Program-made: the position numbers and the translations under genes
In this document: positions 42,407 to 54,399 of the stretch, piece by piece
How the letters are laid out: each line of letters starts with the position of its first letter
Numbering within the stretch: position 1 is the first letter of the stretch
The notes under the pieces: generated by a model
What the model was told of the DNA's origin: nothing
What the model saw: the letters and a program-made list of their open reading frames with translations, nothing else
Database searches by the model: none
NCBI GenBank assembly: GCA_933207985.1
Contig: OW240913.1
Coordinates: forward strand, 323,650,512 to 323,714,511
Length of the DNA: 64,000 nt
Source of the DNA: Pelobates cultripes
Taxonomy: Eukaryota > Chordata > Amphibia > Anura > Pelobatidae
Direction: 5' to 3'

Positions 42407-43152
42407 ATGTCTGAAAACCGAACTGGAGCGAAACCACGTAAGAAACGAGGAGAAGGAAAAGAATCACAGGCATCAGTGGCGGACCAGTTTACCGCGGTAA
42501 GCAACGTGGGAAGGCCGCAAGATGGCTGCCGCGCGTACCCGGACGGCTCCCAGCCTCAACCACTGACGGGGATGCAATGGGCAAGCCCACAGGGAGACAC
42601 AAACCAAATCCTAGCCAAACTAGCAGAGGTCCGCAGATACCTGGCCGGAGAGATCACTAGAAGCTCCAGGGAGGTAAAGGCCGAAATACAGGCACTGGGG
42701 GCCGCACATGCACCCTAGAGACCAAAGCTGAGAGGATTACATGGGCCCACAACGTGGTGGCCACACAAACCAGCACCCTAGACCACCAGGTGAGCAACCT
42801 GGAGCTCATGTTGGAGGACCTAGAAAATAGATCCAGACGCAACAACCTCCGGGTCCACGGCCTACCAGAAAAACCAAACGATGGCCCACTGATAGCCATA
42901 ATGGAACACTACTTCAAACACCTTCTACCGAACATCCCAGATGACAGATGGGTAATCGACAGAGCCCACAGAGCGCTGCGCACTCAACAATCTAGCTCAA
43001 CACCCAGAGACATAATTATCCGATTCCATCTAGGGGAACACCCCCCCCAAGACTTCGCCCTTCCACAACAGAGCCGACCGGAGCTGGCGGCCCTACCTAA
43101 CGCCTGGGAAGCAACGGCAGAACCCCTCGACGAGGCCACTTGGGACCAGTGA
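42407..43152 (+). pseudogene. L1-like ORF1 of element 3
   Basis: The ATG at 42407 (AATGTCTGAAAACC context) gives a basic N-terminus (GAKPRKKRGEGKE), then a linker to TAG at 42718. A second frame from 42754 reads QTSTLDHQVSNLELMLEDLE (coiled coil end), NRSRRNNLRVHGLPEKPNDG, FKHLLPNIPDDRWVIDRAHR and PRDIIIRFHLGEHPPQDF, the RRM part. The C-terminal domain is cut short by TGA at 43150. Compared with the 348-residue ORF1 at 21069, about 80 residues are missing or shifted. Confidence 0.8.
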
Positions 43153-44119
43153 CATTGCGGATGCAGGAACATTGATACTGCCAGCACTCTAAACGGCAGT
43201 ATTATGTGACTCTCCCCCTCATGAACTGCCCCCAAGACACAGCTAACCCCAGGGAGGTCCCACAGCTCGGGTCGCACAAACACACGGGGAGCCACTACAT
43301 AAGAGGTGAAACCACGAGGGGTCTGAGGGTCCCCATGATACATAAAAATAGAGACTGCAGACCGGCACAGCCCCCCATTGTCAATGTTAAATGCTAAATG
43401 TTAAACACAACGCAAAGTCTGATTTGGAGGGAAGAAGGAGCCGCATTTGGAGGGGGCCCCTTCGGGCGGTCCAAAGTGCGGACCGTGGGTAGTGTGCACC
43501 CGGGATAACCCCCCCCGGTGACATGTTAAATTACTGTTGGGGGGGGCCACTTGCCACCCCTTTTTGATCCCACTGGAGCCGCCGAGGTCCTGTCAGCGAG
43601 GGGGGAGGAGGAAATGGAACGAGAGGGGTAAGCGCGTCTACTGCGCTATGCAAGGCACACACTCAAACTGCGATACTTATATATAGGCCATCAAGGACCT
43701 CAATACTACAATGCTAGAGACCCTCCAGACAGACTCAATCACGTGGCACTTAGAAACCACTCAGACTAAATAAGAACTATTGTGTCGTTGATGCATGGTG
43801 GACTGGGGTGGTGGCACGCCTTCCCTGACAGGGTACCCTTTTCGTGCCCTGCGGGGCGGGCTCACACCCCCGGCTGCTCTGGCAACAAGTAAGACCAGGC
43901 CATTGGAGTTAAATTGTTTGTATATCCTTTACTTTCATTGTTACCTTTAACTGTAACTTAACCTACCACTGACACTGCATCTACCAAGGGGGAGAAAGGG
44001 AGGGAGACCCAGGGTAAAAACACACCCATCCAACCCCCGTACCGAAACCCAAACCCAAACCCATCCACCGAACTACCATACCCACGCTAGCACATCGCTC
44101 AGCAGCAAACAACTGAGAC

Positions 44120-47100
44120 ATGACCCTCAAAATAATTTCCTTCATTGTAAAGGGGCTCAACACTCCTAACAAAAGGAAGCTCCTCCTCAAAGACCGCAAA
44201 ACAATAAAAGCAGACATAGCTCTTATTCAAGAGGCAGCAATCAGACTCACTAACAAAGGGTTCAGCATAGCATATGAAGCCAGAGCCATACGAAAGAAAG
44301 CAGGGGTAGCCATACTTATCAATAAATGGTGCCCCATAGTGGTAACCCACACCCAAGCAGACCCGGAGGGCAGATACATAGCACTCACAGGCACAATCCA
44401 CAACATAAAAATCTGCATCATAAACTTATATGCACCAAACGAACCAGACGCCCCCTTCTGGTCCCCAATAGAAACCCTGGCTACCACAGCGGGTGGCAAA
44501 AAACTGCTGGTAGGAGGAGATTTCAATGCAGTACCATGCCCAGCCATAGCCAGGGACACTCAGATCACAGGGGAGATGGGGGCAAGATAAACTCATGAAA
44601 GCATTCCTAACCAGAACAGGACTATTAGACGCATGGAGACTACAACACCTGGACGAACAAGATTACACCTTCTATTCCACTCCTCACAACACATTTTCAA
44701 GAATAGATAACCTCCTTTTAAATAAGATAGGGATGACCAAAGTCTTGCACACCGACATCAACATCATAACCTGGTCAGACCATGCCAACGTCACAATCAC
44801 ACTAGAAAATACAATTCCAATTGGAAATGGCAACTAAACACTAACCTACTAAAAGACGAACACCTAGTCACAACCACCAAGGTAGTAAAGGACTACTTTG
44901 CCCTCAATGCAAATGAGGAGACAAACCCAACAACAAGGTAGTACTAAAGGACTACTTCTCCGAGGACTCTTTAAAAAAGCTGCCACACACAAAAAACAAC
45001 ACAAAACCAAACTACTATTAGAACTACAAACACAACTCAGGAAACAACACCACAAAGCAAAACCCACCGAAATTAAACTCACAGCACTAAGGCACTCCAT
45101 TAAAGAATTAGCACAAGAGGACGTGGCTCTCTCTATAGTATGGTCCAGGTAACTAGATTACGAGAAAGCCAACAAAATGGACTCTCTGCTGCCTAGAACC
45201 CTAAGACCCAGACAGGAGAGTAAACCGATAACAAAAATAAGAGGCAGGACAAACAAGATAGCAACCACACTAAAAGCAATCAATGAGGTATTCTCAGAAT
45301 ATTTCACTCATCTCTACAATCACTCCCCACAACAGTCTCAAACCAATGCGGCCTACATGACACAATTAGAGGACTTTTTCTCAGGCATAGATATGCCGAC
45401 AGTGAGGTAAAGAGAGACATCTCCGCGCTCCATGGCAACAGGGCACCAGGCCCCGATGGCTAGGACATAAGCTACTATAAACTGTTCTGAGAATAACTAG
45501 GTCCACACATCATCTGGCACATGACAGAAACCAAGGAACCTTCTCTGGCACTATCCTTAGACGCAGAGAAGGCCTTTGACCGAGTCCAATGGCCATACCT
45601 ATTTCAACTCTTACACCACTTACACTTCCCAACGCCATTTATTATAGCGACAAGAGCCCTATACAGAGACCTACGAGCCCAAGCATTCATCACAGGGACC
45701 CCGGAAACTCCCATTCTAATCACCAAGGGCACACGAAAGGGATGCCCACTCTCCCCGATATTATTCGCATTCCCACTCGAACCACTGTTACACACAATCA
45801 GGTCAAGTCAACAGATACAAGGAGTGTCTATAGCGCATAAACAATTTAAAGTGTCAGCATACGCAGATGATGTGCTGCTTACCCTTACAAACCCAACAAG
45901 CTCTCTGGCCGCACGAACACCACTCTTGGGAGAGATATGGGAATATTTCGGGATACAAAATATCCTTCCACATGACAGACACGGGGACACACCACATTCA
46001 CCACACCTATAACATCAAAATAACGAAAGATACCTTCACATACCTAGGCATTCAACTCACAGCAGACCCCACTCGACTATACCATAGGAATTACAAACCA
46101 CTATTGGTGAGTTCAAACAATCATTGGTGAACTCGAACACTGGACAGACAAACCAATATCATGGATTGGCTGTATACACACGATCAAAATGAACCGACTT
46201 CCCAGACTCCTTTTTCTCTTCCAAGCCCTACTGGTGAAGGTCACCAAAGTAGACCTCACAAATATACAAAAAGCCATCGACATATTTATCTGGCAGGAAA
46301 AAAAAGCCAGAGACTAGCCCGAAGCTTACTATACCTACCAAAACACAGAGGAGGACTAGGCCTATCAAGCCTACACCAATATTACTTCGCATCGCAACTG
46401 ACTCAAATAATTCACTGGCACTCCCAACTGGAACAAAGACAATGGGTAGAAATCGAATCACTACTAACAGGAGAAGACATGCCCCAATTTTACATATGGG
46501 TCCCCAAACAACACCGCACACTCCTGAGGACCTCCTGCCCATCCATACTGAATTCAATCCAACAATGGATCAAACAGCAATGAAATACAAACTAGGAGAC
46601 CCCTTATCACCAATGACCCCGGTGCTTAGAAATAGACAATTCCTCCCAGGAATGAGAGCGCAAGACTTTAGGGAACTATAACACACGGGACTCCAATGCC
46701 TTATACACCTCTACATAAACAATGACATAGTCACATATGAACATCTGCAAACATTAGCTACGCTGACAACACGGGATTACTTCCGATATATACAAGTAAA
46801 ACACTTTGCAAACACCAAAGAGATAAGGGCAGCGGCAAAAACGCCAATGACTTTCTTTGAGAAGCTATGTTTCGAAGAAACATCGCAAACTAAGCTGATT
46901 ACACTTCTATACCAACATCTCAGCACGACAACAGGGGAGAAGGGACAACTGAGATACACAGACTTATGGGAAGCTGACCTGGGAGTAGTGATAGAGGGTA
47001 GTGACTGGCAAGACATCTGGGAAGCGAGCGCCAAAATATAGACTTAAGCTCCAACATCCTACAAAGACGGATGACCCTGGACCCGTGGGCATGCCTCCTA

Positions 47101-47335
47101 TCCAGATGACCGAGGGCGTCCATAAACACGAGCAGAAGCTGCTCAATATGATCTACCTAGCAGCACGCAGAACCCTAGCGCAACACTGGGCTAGCCCGGA
47201 ACTACCCTCTGTCGCACTGATACTAACTAAATTAACAGATAACTACCTAATGGACAAACTGACAGCGCAGGTCAGAAACACTACCAACACCTTTCAGAAA
47301 GTGTGGAATCTATGGGAACACTATGACACTTAGAC
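44120..47335 (+). pseudogene. L1-like ORF2 of element 3
   Basis: The endonuclease starts at 44120 (KIISFIVKGLNTPNKRKLLL) with ADIALIQEA (catalytic Glu), INLYAPNEPDAPFW, LLVGGDFNAVPCP and IITWSDHANVTITL. RT: LSLDAEKAFDRVQWPYLF, GTRKGCPLSPILFAFPLEPL and SAYADDVLL, so the YADD active site is intact, unlike element 2. The C-terminal part has HRGGLGLSSLHQYYFASQL, TSCPSILNSI, and ends near 47333 with MDKLTAQVRNTTNTFQKVW. Frame breaks occur near 44590, 44835, 45150, 45410, 45500, 46010, 46130, 46315, 46583 and 46680, so no product is expected. Confidence 0.93.
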
Positions 47336-48856
47336 CTCACCCAGATCAAAAGGGGGAAACCCCAATAGCACCATCCAACACTGCCTAGGGCCAACAACAG
47401 AGAACCCACCGACTGGGAGGCCAGCGGCCAAGAAGCCAACACCTAGCGACCACCGTACAGGGCACCAAGCAACCTTGAACCCGAGTTTGTCACAAAAAGG
47501 ACACTCATGGGCCAGAGGCCACCAATGCCACAAATCAGAAAGCTGGAGTGAAATACACACCCCCAACAAAGGGGGCATTCCCAGGAACCACATGGGTTAG
47601 GGCCTGGACAGTTTGTCTACAGAAGACACAACTAGGTGGTAAGGGGAGAAATCGGGGGAGGGGAAGGGATGGAAACGGGGAGAAGGGATGGGGGTTCTTC
47701 AAACGACCCTAACTGAAAGATAGATAGAACCACAAAGTTTAAGGATGCCTACCATAAAAAATAGTAGCATTTGAAAGGTTGTTTCTTTTCATGTTACTTA
47801 CTATCAATGTAAAAACAACAAAAAATTTACAAAATGCAATAAGGAGCTAAACCAATGTCACATGTCATAGCTACCTTTAGGAACCATATCCATACTCTGC
47901 AACGACACAGGGACTATCAAAAGCATTGGCTTCTGCGCAAGCCTAATTGTACACAATATGTTATATTCACGTCAACCAAAAATAAAGATTTTTGTTTTTA
48001 AAAAAAAACCTATCCTTGAATCTTTGGGAAGTCTGTCCCATAAGAGACCACAAGGACAGTTCAGTATGTAAATTACATATGATGAAGTGCAGGTGAGAAA
48101 GCTATTAATAGAATATAATTTTCCATTATGTGGATGATAAAAAAAACATCACCCACAATCATTGAGTGACAAGAGACACAATTATGACATGGAACGTTGC
48201 CACTTTTCTTTACTTTCACTTGTTCCTAGGTTTTAAACTCCACTCTAATCAGTTTATCTCAGAGTGACGGAGGGCGTTTATAGGCTACCATGGGGCGTTG
48301 AGAAAATTTTTCTATGCTCTATGGCTCTTTTAAGATGTATCAATGTCTATTCACAATCTTTTGTATGGCTGGTGATTGGGCAGAAAACCATGTCACAAAT
48401 TTCAAACAACTTTTGTAATGCGTGTCCAGAATTTTGGGGGGATAACCTCTCTTCCTAAATCTTTCTGTCATACAAAACAGTTGCCTATCCATTTACTACT
48501 GTTGAGACACAACAACCGTTTAACTCCTGTGAACTGACTTTTAGAGAGGTTAAAGTGTAGCAAAGTATTCCTATCGAGCGATAAGAATATCCAAAAAAGG
48601 GACTGATTGAATGTCATAATTCCTAGTAAACGTTATGCACTCTGAACTAGTATTAAGGAAACCAACAAATTCTTCTAAGGACTCCAATTTGCCACTCCAC
48701 AAAATCCACAAAGTATAACATCTAAAAACGCCACCACGTAATGGTGTGTTGTTGGTATAACGTATTTCGATAAATTTGATTTTCTTCTAGCTCGGCCATA
48801 TAAATCCCAGCATATGTGGGTGCCACATTGGAGCCCATTGAAGTGCCTCTTAACTG

Positions 48857-49284
48857 AATGGGGATGTACCTAAGGGCAAGCTATTGAGTCTCTCTAAGCT
48901 TTTGCCCGTTCTCATCCTTTCTTTTTTGCTTTACTGCATTAACTTTGCTCACCCAAAGTTAAAAAGTGTAATTCATATGTGGAACACATGCTCACTGTGC
49001 CTAGAGGAATATCAGCTACACCTCACTGACGAGGTCCAAAAGAAGGCCGAAACAAACGTCTGGGGTTACGGTGTCTCTTGTGCAGAGAGAACTTGCTGGT
49101 ATTTCGGATCTGGACTGCCCGTACAGGTTGGACCAGCCTGATATGCCTCACATATGTTCTCTCTGTAATGGCAGAAGTGAGCAAAAACTAATTTGACACC
49201 TCAGCGGGGATGTACCAAAGGGCAAGCTATTGAGTCTCTCTAAGCTTTTGCCCATTCTCAGAGTTCTCATCCTTTCTTTTTTGT
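48857..49284 (+). mobile_element. 428-bp hammerhead-containing insert (retrozyme-like)
   Basis: The insert splits the Penelope RT and is bracketed by CTCTTAACTG (48847-48856 and 49285-49294). Its first 70 bp (from 48860, GGGGATGTACCTAAGGGCAA...) reappear at 49206-49284 with few changes, an offset of 346 bp, so it is a 1.2-fold tandem of a 346-bp unit. The unit carries one complete hammerhead motif (49020-49066). It has no meaningful protein frame. It could be a Penelope terminal-repeat fragment or an independent retrozyme. Confidence 0.75.
49020..49066 (+). ncRNA. Type I hammerhead ribozyme
   Basis: All conserved parts are present in order. Stem I: ACCTCA (49020-49025) pairs with TGGGGT (49061-49066), one G-U. 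Core CTGACGA (49026-49032). Stem II: GGTC (49033-49036) pairs with GGCC (49045-49048), loop of 8. Core GAA (49049-49051). Stem III: AC (49052-49053) pairs with GT (49058-49059), loop AAAC. C at 49060 is the cleavage-site base, so the predicted cut is between 49060 and 49061. A minimal two-pair stem III is typical of hammerheads from Penelope-like elements. Activity is not shown. Confidence 0.8.
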
Positions 49285-49904
49285 CTCTTAACTGTAGGAA
49301 GAATTAAATGTAATTGTCCATCAACACCATCTTCAATAGTTGCATCAAAAACAGTACCTCACCTTTAAAACCAAGTGTCAAAAGAGCATTTTTTTCTGCT
49401 TGCATTCCTGCTTCATACATAATACAAGTGCATAAACTCGTTACATCAAAAGTAGAGTATTAGATGTTCAGCATTTTGAACTTTCTTGAGTTTATCCAGC
49501 ACCTGGACTGGATCTTTAACAAATGATTTTATATTTCCCAAAAATGGCTGTACTGTAACAAACAATCCAAAAACATTGTTGGAGGAGACAGAACCGAACG
49601 TATTCCTGCTACTATGGGTCATCCTGAGGGATTGACAAGTGTTTTGTGGAGCTTTGGGAGCATATAAAGCACAGGAATAATCAGATAAAAAAAAAAAAAA
49701 TCTACACAGTTCTTTAGCAATCAATTGATTTTCGAAAGCCTCATCTAATAAGCCCCTAATTTTATTTTGTAAGGATAGAGTAGGGGCAACCATTAACTTT
49801 TTGTAAGTTGAAGTGTTCTCAAACGGTGGCATCACTTCCTGTACATAGGATTCACGATTTTGAATCACAATCGCACCCTTCTTATCTGCTGGTGTTTCAT
49901 TATT

Positions 49905-50860
49905 TTGCAGTCTTTATCAATTTTACAAGTTGAAAAGGGCATCTAATATATTTCCCCCTGTGACTTACCAAAAAATCCTGAAACAACAGTATGTGAGACA
50001 CTGTGTAAAAAAAAAAAAAAAATACTGAGGCTTTATTGCACTACAACTCATTTCAGGATTATGAAATTTCTTGTGAAAATTGAATTTATGTGTGTGGGGA
50101 AAAAAAAACAAAAGAAAAAATGACCACTAAATGGGGCTAGCATTTGTGATAGTAGCTAGGCCAAACAACTTACACCATTTAGAATACTCTGGGTTGCCTA
50201 CTTTTGAAACTGGCATGTCATAATAGTGGAAATGTTATTACCCAAGATGCCATACTCTCTCAAAGGTGACATAGGGCCAGGAAATCACACTGGTATCAAG
50301 ACTGGTATATGGGGCACTGTGAAATTTTAGAGTCAATGGTAAATTAAAATACTAAGGATTTATTGCACAAACTTATATCACAATTATAAAAAATTTTTGT
50401 GAAAATGGAATTCATGTGAGTGAAAAAAAAATAATCTCTTGTCTATATGCCCTAAAGGGAGTTTTTGTCATTCCTGGGCTGCCATATGGTCTCAAAGGCA
50501 ACATAGGCACAGCAAACCCTGTAATTTTCCAAAACACCATAAAACCTGTATATGGTGGGCATCGCTGTACTAGTGAGACATCACACCATGCAAATATGTG
50601 TATTTTCTTGCAGTTATGGCTAACATTCACAGTTAAAATATGCAGAACATAAAAAAATAAAATTTCTAACTTTTAGATTTTATTCATATACATTTTTTTA
50701 TATATTTGACGTGAAATGAAAGCCCTATTTGTCTTGAATAAAATGAGATATAATAAATGTGGGTGCACTTAATATGAGAGGTAAATTATGATTGAACTAA
50801 CATATAGTTCAAATTGTAGGTTTTGTTTTGATCAGTACAATTGCTACTGTTCTTAATGGA
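49905..50860 (+). mobile_element. piggyBac 3'-derived element
   Basis: The sequence parallels the 3' UTR of copy 3: GGGCATCTAATATATTTCCC (compare 34770), GGTTGCCTACTTTTGAAACT (compare 34653 and 35040), TGCCATACTCTCTCAAAGG, and later CCAAAACACCATAAAACCTG. The right end TGTTCTTAATGGATTAA is a decayed form of the usual CCTTAAGGGGTTAA end, with TTAA at 50861-50864. The left end abuts the Penelope relic. Confidence 0.7.
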
Positions 50861-50869
50861 TTAATTTCC

Positions 50870-51690
50870 AAATGCTTATGCAGTCATAAATTAGTTCTTA
50901 AAGACATTGGGTGTTAAGTATAATTTTTTTTCCAATTGCTTGCACTTTTGCACATTTTTTTTTATTTGTGTGTACAAGGGATATTTACTTCTGTATAAAG
51001 CCATTACCCAATCCCCATCACTAGTCCTTAACAGGTCAAGTGGCATTATCACTTTCCACTTCAGATTACAACCAAGGTTTATGAGTAGTGTGCTTTTTAA
51101 ATGCATCAACATTTCCTTACTTGTTACTTAGATTAGACATTATTTTCAGGGAAACTCAGGTCTAAATCAGGTCACTGTCTCAGCCAATACATGCTGAGCC
51201 TCAGGTTTATAATGACCAAACAATAAAACACAGTGCTTGAAATCAGACTAAACCTGCATCACCAATATTAACACATATATTACACTCATCTTACAGTAGA
51301 ACTGTATTGGTTTTTTTCACCCATGTGCTTTCACCTATTCATGGTTTTCTAGGTCCCAGAACCATGTAATTATTAATTAAATGGGTTGATAAAAGCATAT
51401 TTTAATCTCTACAGTCCTCCAGAGCACATGTAAGTTCCTAAGTAAATCAATCCCAGCAAAAAAAAAAAAAATATGATATAATACAGAACACTGAGGTCTG
51501 TGTCTAACTGAAGAATACACTAAAAGTTGTGATTTTCAGATTAATAAGCACTTTAAGTTCGTACATAGTTCATAAGTCATTAAACTCCGTTAAAAAAAAA
51601 AACCTGCCTCACTGACTGTAAATTAAAAATCAGCATTTCCATTTAACATATTCTCTACATCCTGCAGTGTGAAAGAATAACCACACTATG
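50870..51690. other. No gene recognised
   Basis: Low-GC sequence with poly-A and poly-T runs. No coding similarity or repeat ends could be seen. Confidence 0.45.
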
Positions 51691-51696
51691 ACAGAA

Positions 51697-51910
51697 CTAG
51701 ATTCTAAATAGAATGAAGGGTGAGACTGCACTGAGTACTACAGCTGCAGCAGCCATGTTACTACTCCTCTCTGCAGCCAGAACGAACTGAGACTCGACAC
51801 AGAAAGGCAGACCGGGAAAACAACCAGCTCGCGCTCTTATTGGCTGAGAGGCATGCTACTCAAACAATCCCATGCAGCGATTGGCTGCTTTTTTTTTCTT
51901 GCTATGACAT
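51697..51910 (-). promoter_or_regulatory. Candidate promoter and first-exon start, minus strand
   Basis: The stretch is richer in GC than its surroundings and contains two CCAAT boxes on the minus strand, CAGCCAATCGC (about 51878-51888) and CAGCCAATAAG (about 51836-51846). Downstream on that strand, AGTAACATGG at 51756 has a strong start context (A at -3, G at +4) and opens a 19-codon frame MAAAAVVLSAVSPFILFRI, which would end at TAG unless spliced. No good GT donor is seen inside. It is not part of any repeat I recognise. I rate it as a possibility only. Confidence 0.25.
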
Positions 51911-52409
51911 TTTTAGTGTGGTACTGGTTTTAGCAAGTTAGGTTTATGGTCTCATGTGATGTTTGAAAAGTTCTGTGAGGTGTTACTTCACTAGGGCTTT
52001 AGAACAAGTACAAATATACTATTTAAATTCTGTTTGATCAGTGGAGTTTGCCTCTAAAATAGTTTTTATTTCTGGTAACAGAAAATTGGGATTTATATAT
52101 TTTAAAAAGTCAGGGTAAGGGTTTTATGGAATGATTAATTAATGTAAATGGGTTTTACAGACAGGGATGCATTTACTTGAAGCTCATTTTGAGGTTTAAA
52201 TCAGTCTATGTTACATTACCATAACCAAATGCTTTGTATAGGTTATTGGCACAATGTAAAGTTAGTACTGGAATGGAAATCTACACTTTAGAATGTATTA
52301 GTGCATTTTTTAATTAATTTTTTTTTATTAAAGCTCAGTTTATGGAGTTAAAACATCTTGTTAATGGGAATCTATGAGGTAAAAATCCCCACACTTTTTA
52401 AGGCTTTAA

Positions 52410-53035
52410 CCCCTTAAGGACTGAGCCAAATGTACACATTTTGATCAAAATAAAATGTAAACAAAACTTGGAATTTGACTATATGTCTGTTCAATCGTAA
52501 TTCACCTCCTTCATTTTATGTGCACCCACACTTATTATATATCATTTTATTCAGGAGAAATAGGGCTTTCATTTGACTTAAAATATATTTAGCTATGAAA
52601 CATAATTTAATATGAATAAAATAATGTGAGAAATTAAATTTTTTTTAGGTCTGCATGACATAGCTATGAATGTCATAATACTGTTTGCTTTTACTGCAAT
52701 ATAATACACATATTTGTATTCAGCGATGTCTCATGTGTAAAACAGTACCCTCTATGTACAGGTTTTAGTGTTTTGGGAAGTTACAGGGTCAAATATAGCA
52801 TCTTAAATTTTTCATTTTTTTCACAATGAAATTAGCCAGATTGGTTACGTTGCCTTTGAGACCGTATGGTAGTCCAGCAATGACAATTACCCCCATGATG
52901 GCATACCATTTGCAATAGTAGACAACCCAAGGTATTGCAAATGCGGTATGTCCAGTTTTTTTTTAGTAGCAACTTAGTCACAAACACTGGCCAAAATTTG
53001 CGTTAATATTTGTTTGTGTGAGGAAAAATGCAAAA
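52410..53035 (-). mobile_element. piggyBac-derived miniature element, right end lost
   Basis: TTAA at 52406-52409 precedes CCCCTTAAGGACTGAGCC. The interior follows 17712-18120 closely (ATTATATATCATTTTATTCA, GTACAGGTTTTAGTG, GGGAAGTTACAGGGTC, ATGGCATACCATTTGCAATA). It runs to about 53035, where a Tc1-like relic begins. No right TTAA end is evident. Confidence 0.8.
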
Positions 53036-53541
53036 AACTAATTTGAACGTGTTCTGTGATGTGTCACCAATACATTAGCAAAAGATCCTTTAAATCTTAC
53101 AAGTGGCGAGGTAGGGCCTCCATGGATCAGATTTTCAACAATTTGAGGTACAGTACCTCTTATGTGTGATCGGACCAGAAGGGCTAACATTCGCTCCCCA
53201 CATGCATCAATGAACATTGGGCACCAATAACCCTGATGCCGGTTCACGGATTGTCCTTTTTTGCAAACATTTTGGTAGGTACTAACCACTGCGTACCGGT
53301 GACACCCCACAAGATATGCCATTTTGGAGATGCTTTCACTAGCTGTCACTATTTGCCCTTTGTCAAAGTCACTCAGATCTTTTCGCTTGCTTATTGTTCT
53401 TACTTCCAATACATGAAATTCAAGAACTGACTATTCTCTTGCTGCCTAATATATCCCACCCCACAGGTTCTATTGTAAATATAATTAATGTTTTTCACTT
53501 CACCTGTCAGTGGTTTTAATGTTGTGGCTGATCAGTGTATC
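53036..53541 (-). mobile_element. Tc1/mariner relic with N-terminal transposase fragment
   Basis: The right end carries the Tc1-type terminal repeat, on the minus strand CACTGATCAGCCACAACATT followed by AAAACCACTGACAGGTG, next to TA. A minus-strand frame (53409-53038) reads [55 protein letters not shown] and [17 protein letters not shown], the paired helix-turn-helix DNA-binding half of Tc1 transposase. The DDE catalytic domain and the other terminal repeat are deleted. Confidence 0.88.
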
Positions 53542-53544
53542 GTA

Positions 53545-54395
53545 GAATATTCTGTGGTTCATGTGATTCAGTGCTTTCCTGAGGGGAAGTTTGAATGCGT
53601 GCCACACATCCTTCCATGAGGAGCTTTGGAGTGGACATCGTTGCGGGAGGTGCATAGCTGCCAACATTTAAAAAACATTTACAGGGACACTTTGCAGCAC
53701 ATTTACCACACCCACTGCCGAAAAGCTCCACCCACTATGTCCAACCCATATTATTCATCTCCGCTTACTTACCATAGTGCAGATTACAGGATCTGCTCAA
53801 GAAAGAGAGAATTACAGGGAATTGAGATGGTAATTTTAAACTTAAATTCTCCCATTCAGCTGTACTATTTTGACATAAAGTTTGAAATTCCCAACACAAT
53901 TCCCTGCAATTCTCTCTTTATTGAGTAGACCTTTGTAACACCAAGTTCCCGACAACAGTACCATGCATCCTTGGTATGCGATAGATACATTTAAAGCACA
54001 GCATCTATATCAGGCAGGTACATTTTATCACTTTAAGGTGAGTTGAGTATCAGTGGTGACACTGTCAGTACAAATATAGAAAGACCTTATGCAGATGTGC
54101 TTCATTCAGAGAGTTGTGTCTATACCATAGTAGAACATACATTAGCTCACAAAAATAATTATATTGGGGAGTGCATATATTTTATTTTTTTTTAAAGCTG
54201 AAAATAGGAAATGAAAGATATATAGAAGGAGAATTTACACAATGGAATTAATGCGAGAAATGGGAGCACAAATAAAACATATGCACATATTCCATAAGCC
54301 CATTTTCATGCCCCTAATTCAACATATTGAATGTCTCAGATTGAGGCTTCAGTCACCACTCCACTGCTTCTGATTCTTCTAGTTCCTGGAGTCTG
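53545..54395. other. No gene recognised
   Basis: Contains a short inverted echo, GAATTACAGGGAATTGAGA near 53810 and CAATTCCCTGCAATTCTCTC near 53900, perhaps a small old MITE. Otherwise nothing that can be named. Confidence 0.4.
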
Positions 54396-54399
54396 TGGG

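Larger units (their letters stand above)
42282..48006 (+). mobile_element. L1/Tx1-like element 3, full length
   Basis: The exact 11-bp duplication AACCTATCCTT lies at 42271-42281 and 48007-48017. The 5' end is TAGGGGCGTGGTTTGACC, followed by ORF1 (42407-43152), a 970-bp inter-ORF region, ORF2 (44120-47335), and a 3' UTR with GGCTTCTGCGCAAGCC and AAAAATAAAGATTT plus A's. At 5.7 kb it is the only complete-length LINE here. Confidence 0.93.
42114..48240 (-). pseudogene. Penelope GIY-YIG endonuclease, interrupted by L1-like element 3
   Basis: Minus strand from 48240: text readable as HPHNGKLYSINSFLTCTSSY, then VIYILNCPCGLLWD (the usual VIYLLxCPCGLxYVG, with the second half of the motif altered), to PKDSRI at 48018. 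After the L1-like insertion it resumes at 42281 with LLKHKATI, HNISQIKFQITEQVPRG and LNSEDVMPLL, the endonuclease end. Several stops are present. The endonuclease would nick target DNA for the RT; this copy is dead. Confidence 0.75.
48241..49880 (-). pseudogene. Penelope reverse transcriptase relic
   Basis: From 49868 leftwards come RESYVQEVMPPFENTSTYKK, LIAKELCRFFF, ALYAPKAPQNT and GNIKSFVKDPVQVLDKLKK, the N-terminal half of the RT fingers. Then VTSLCTCIMYEAG-like text near 49440 stands for the TSLYT region. After the insert, about 48850 reads GTSMGSNVAPTYAGIYMAEL, the highly conserved Penelope block near the active site. Remnants of LQSVPFLD-like and YKRPPSLRDK-like wording reach 48245. Stops are common. 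Confidence 0.8.
42100..49900 (-). mobile_element. Penelope-like retroelement, minus strand, split by two inserts
   Basis: Reading leftwards from about 49880: RT (49880-49295), a 428-bp insert (48857-49284), more RT (48856-48241), GIY-YIG start (48240-48018), an L1-like element (48006-42282), and GIY-YIG end (42281-42114). RT followed by GIY-YIG endonuclease is the defining Penelope layout. Both inserts have target duplications. The 5' and 3' repeats of the Penelope itself are not resolved. Confidence 0.85.
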
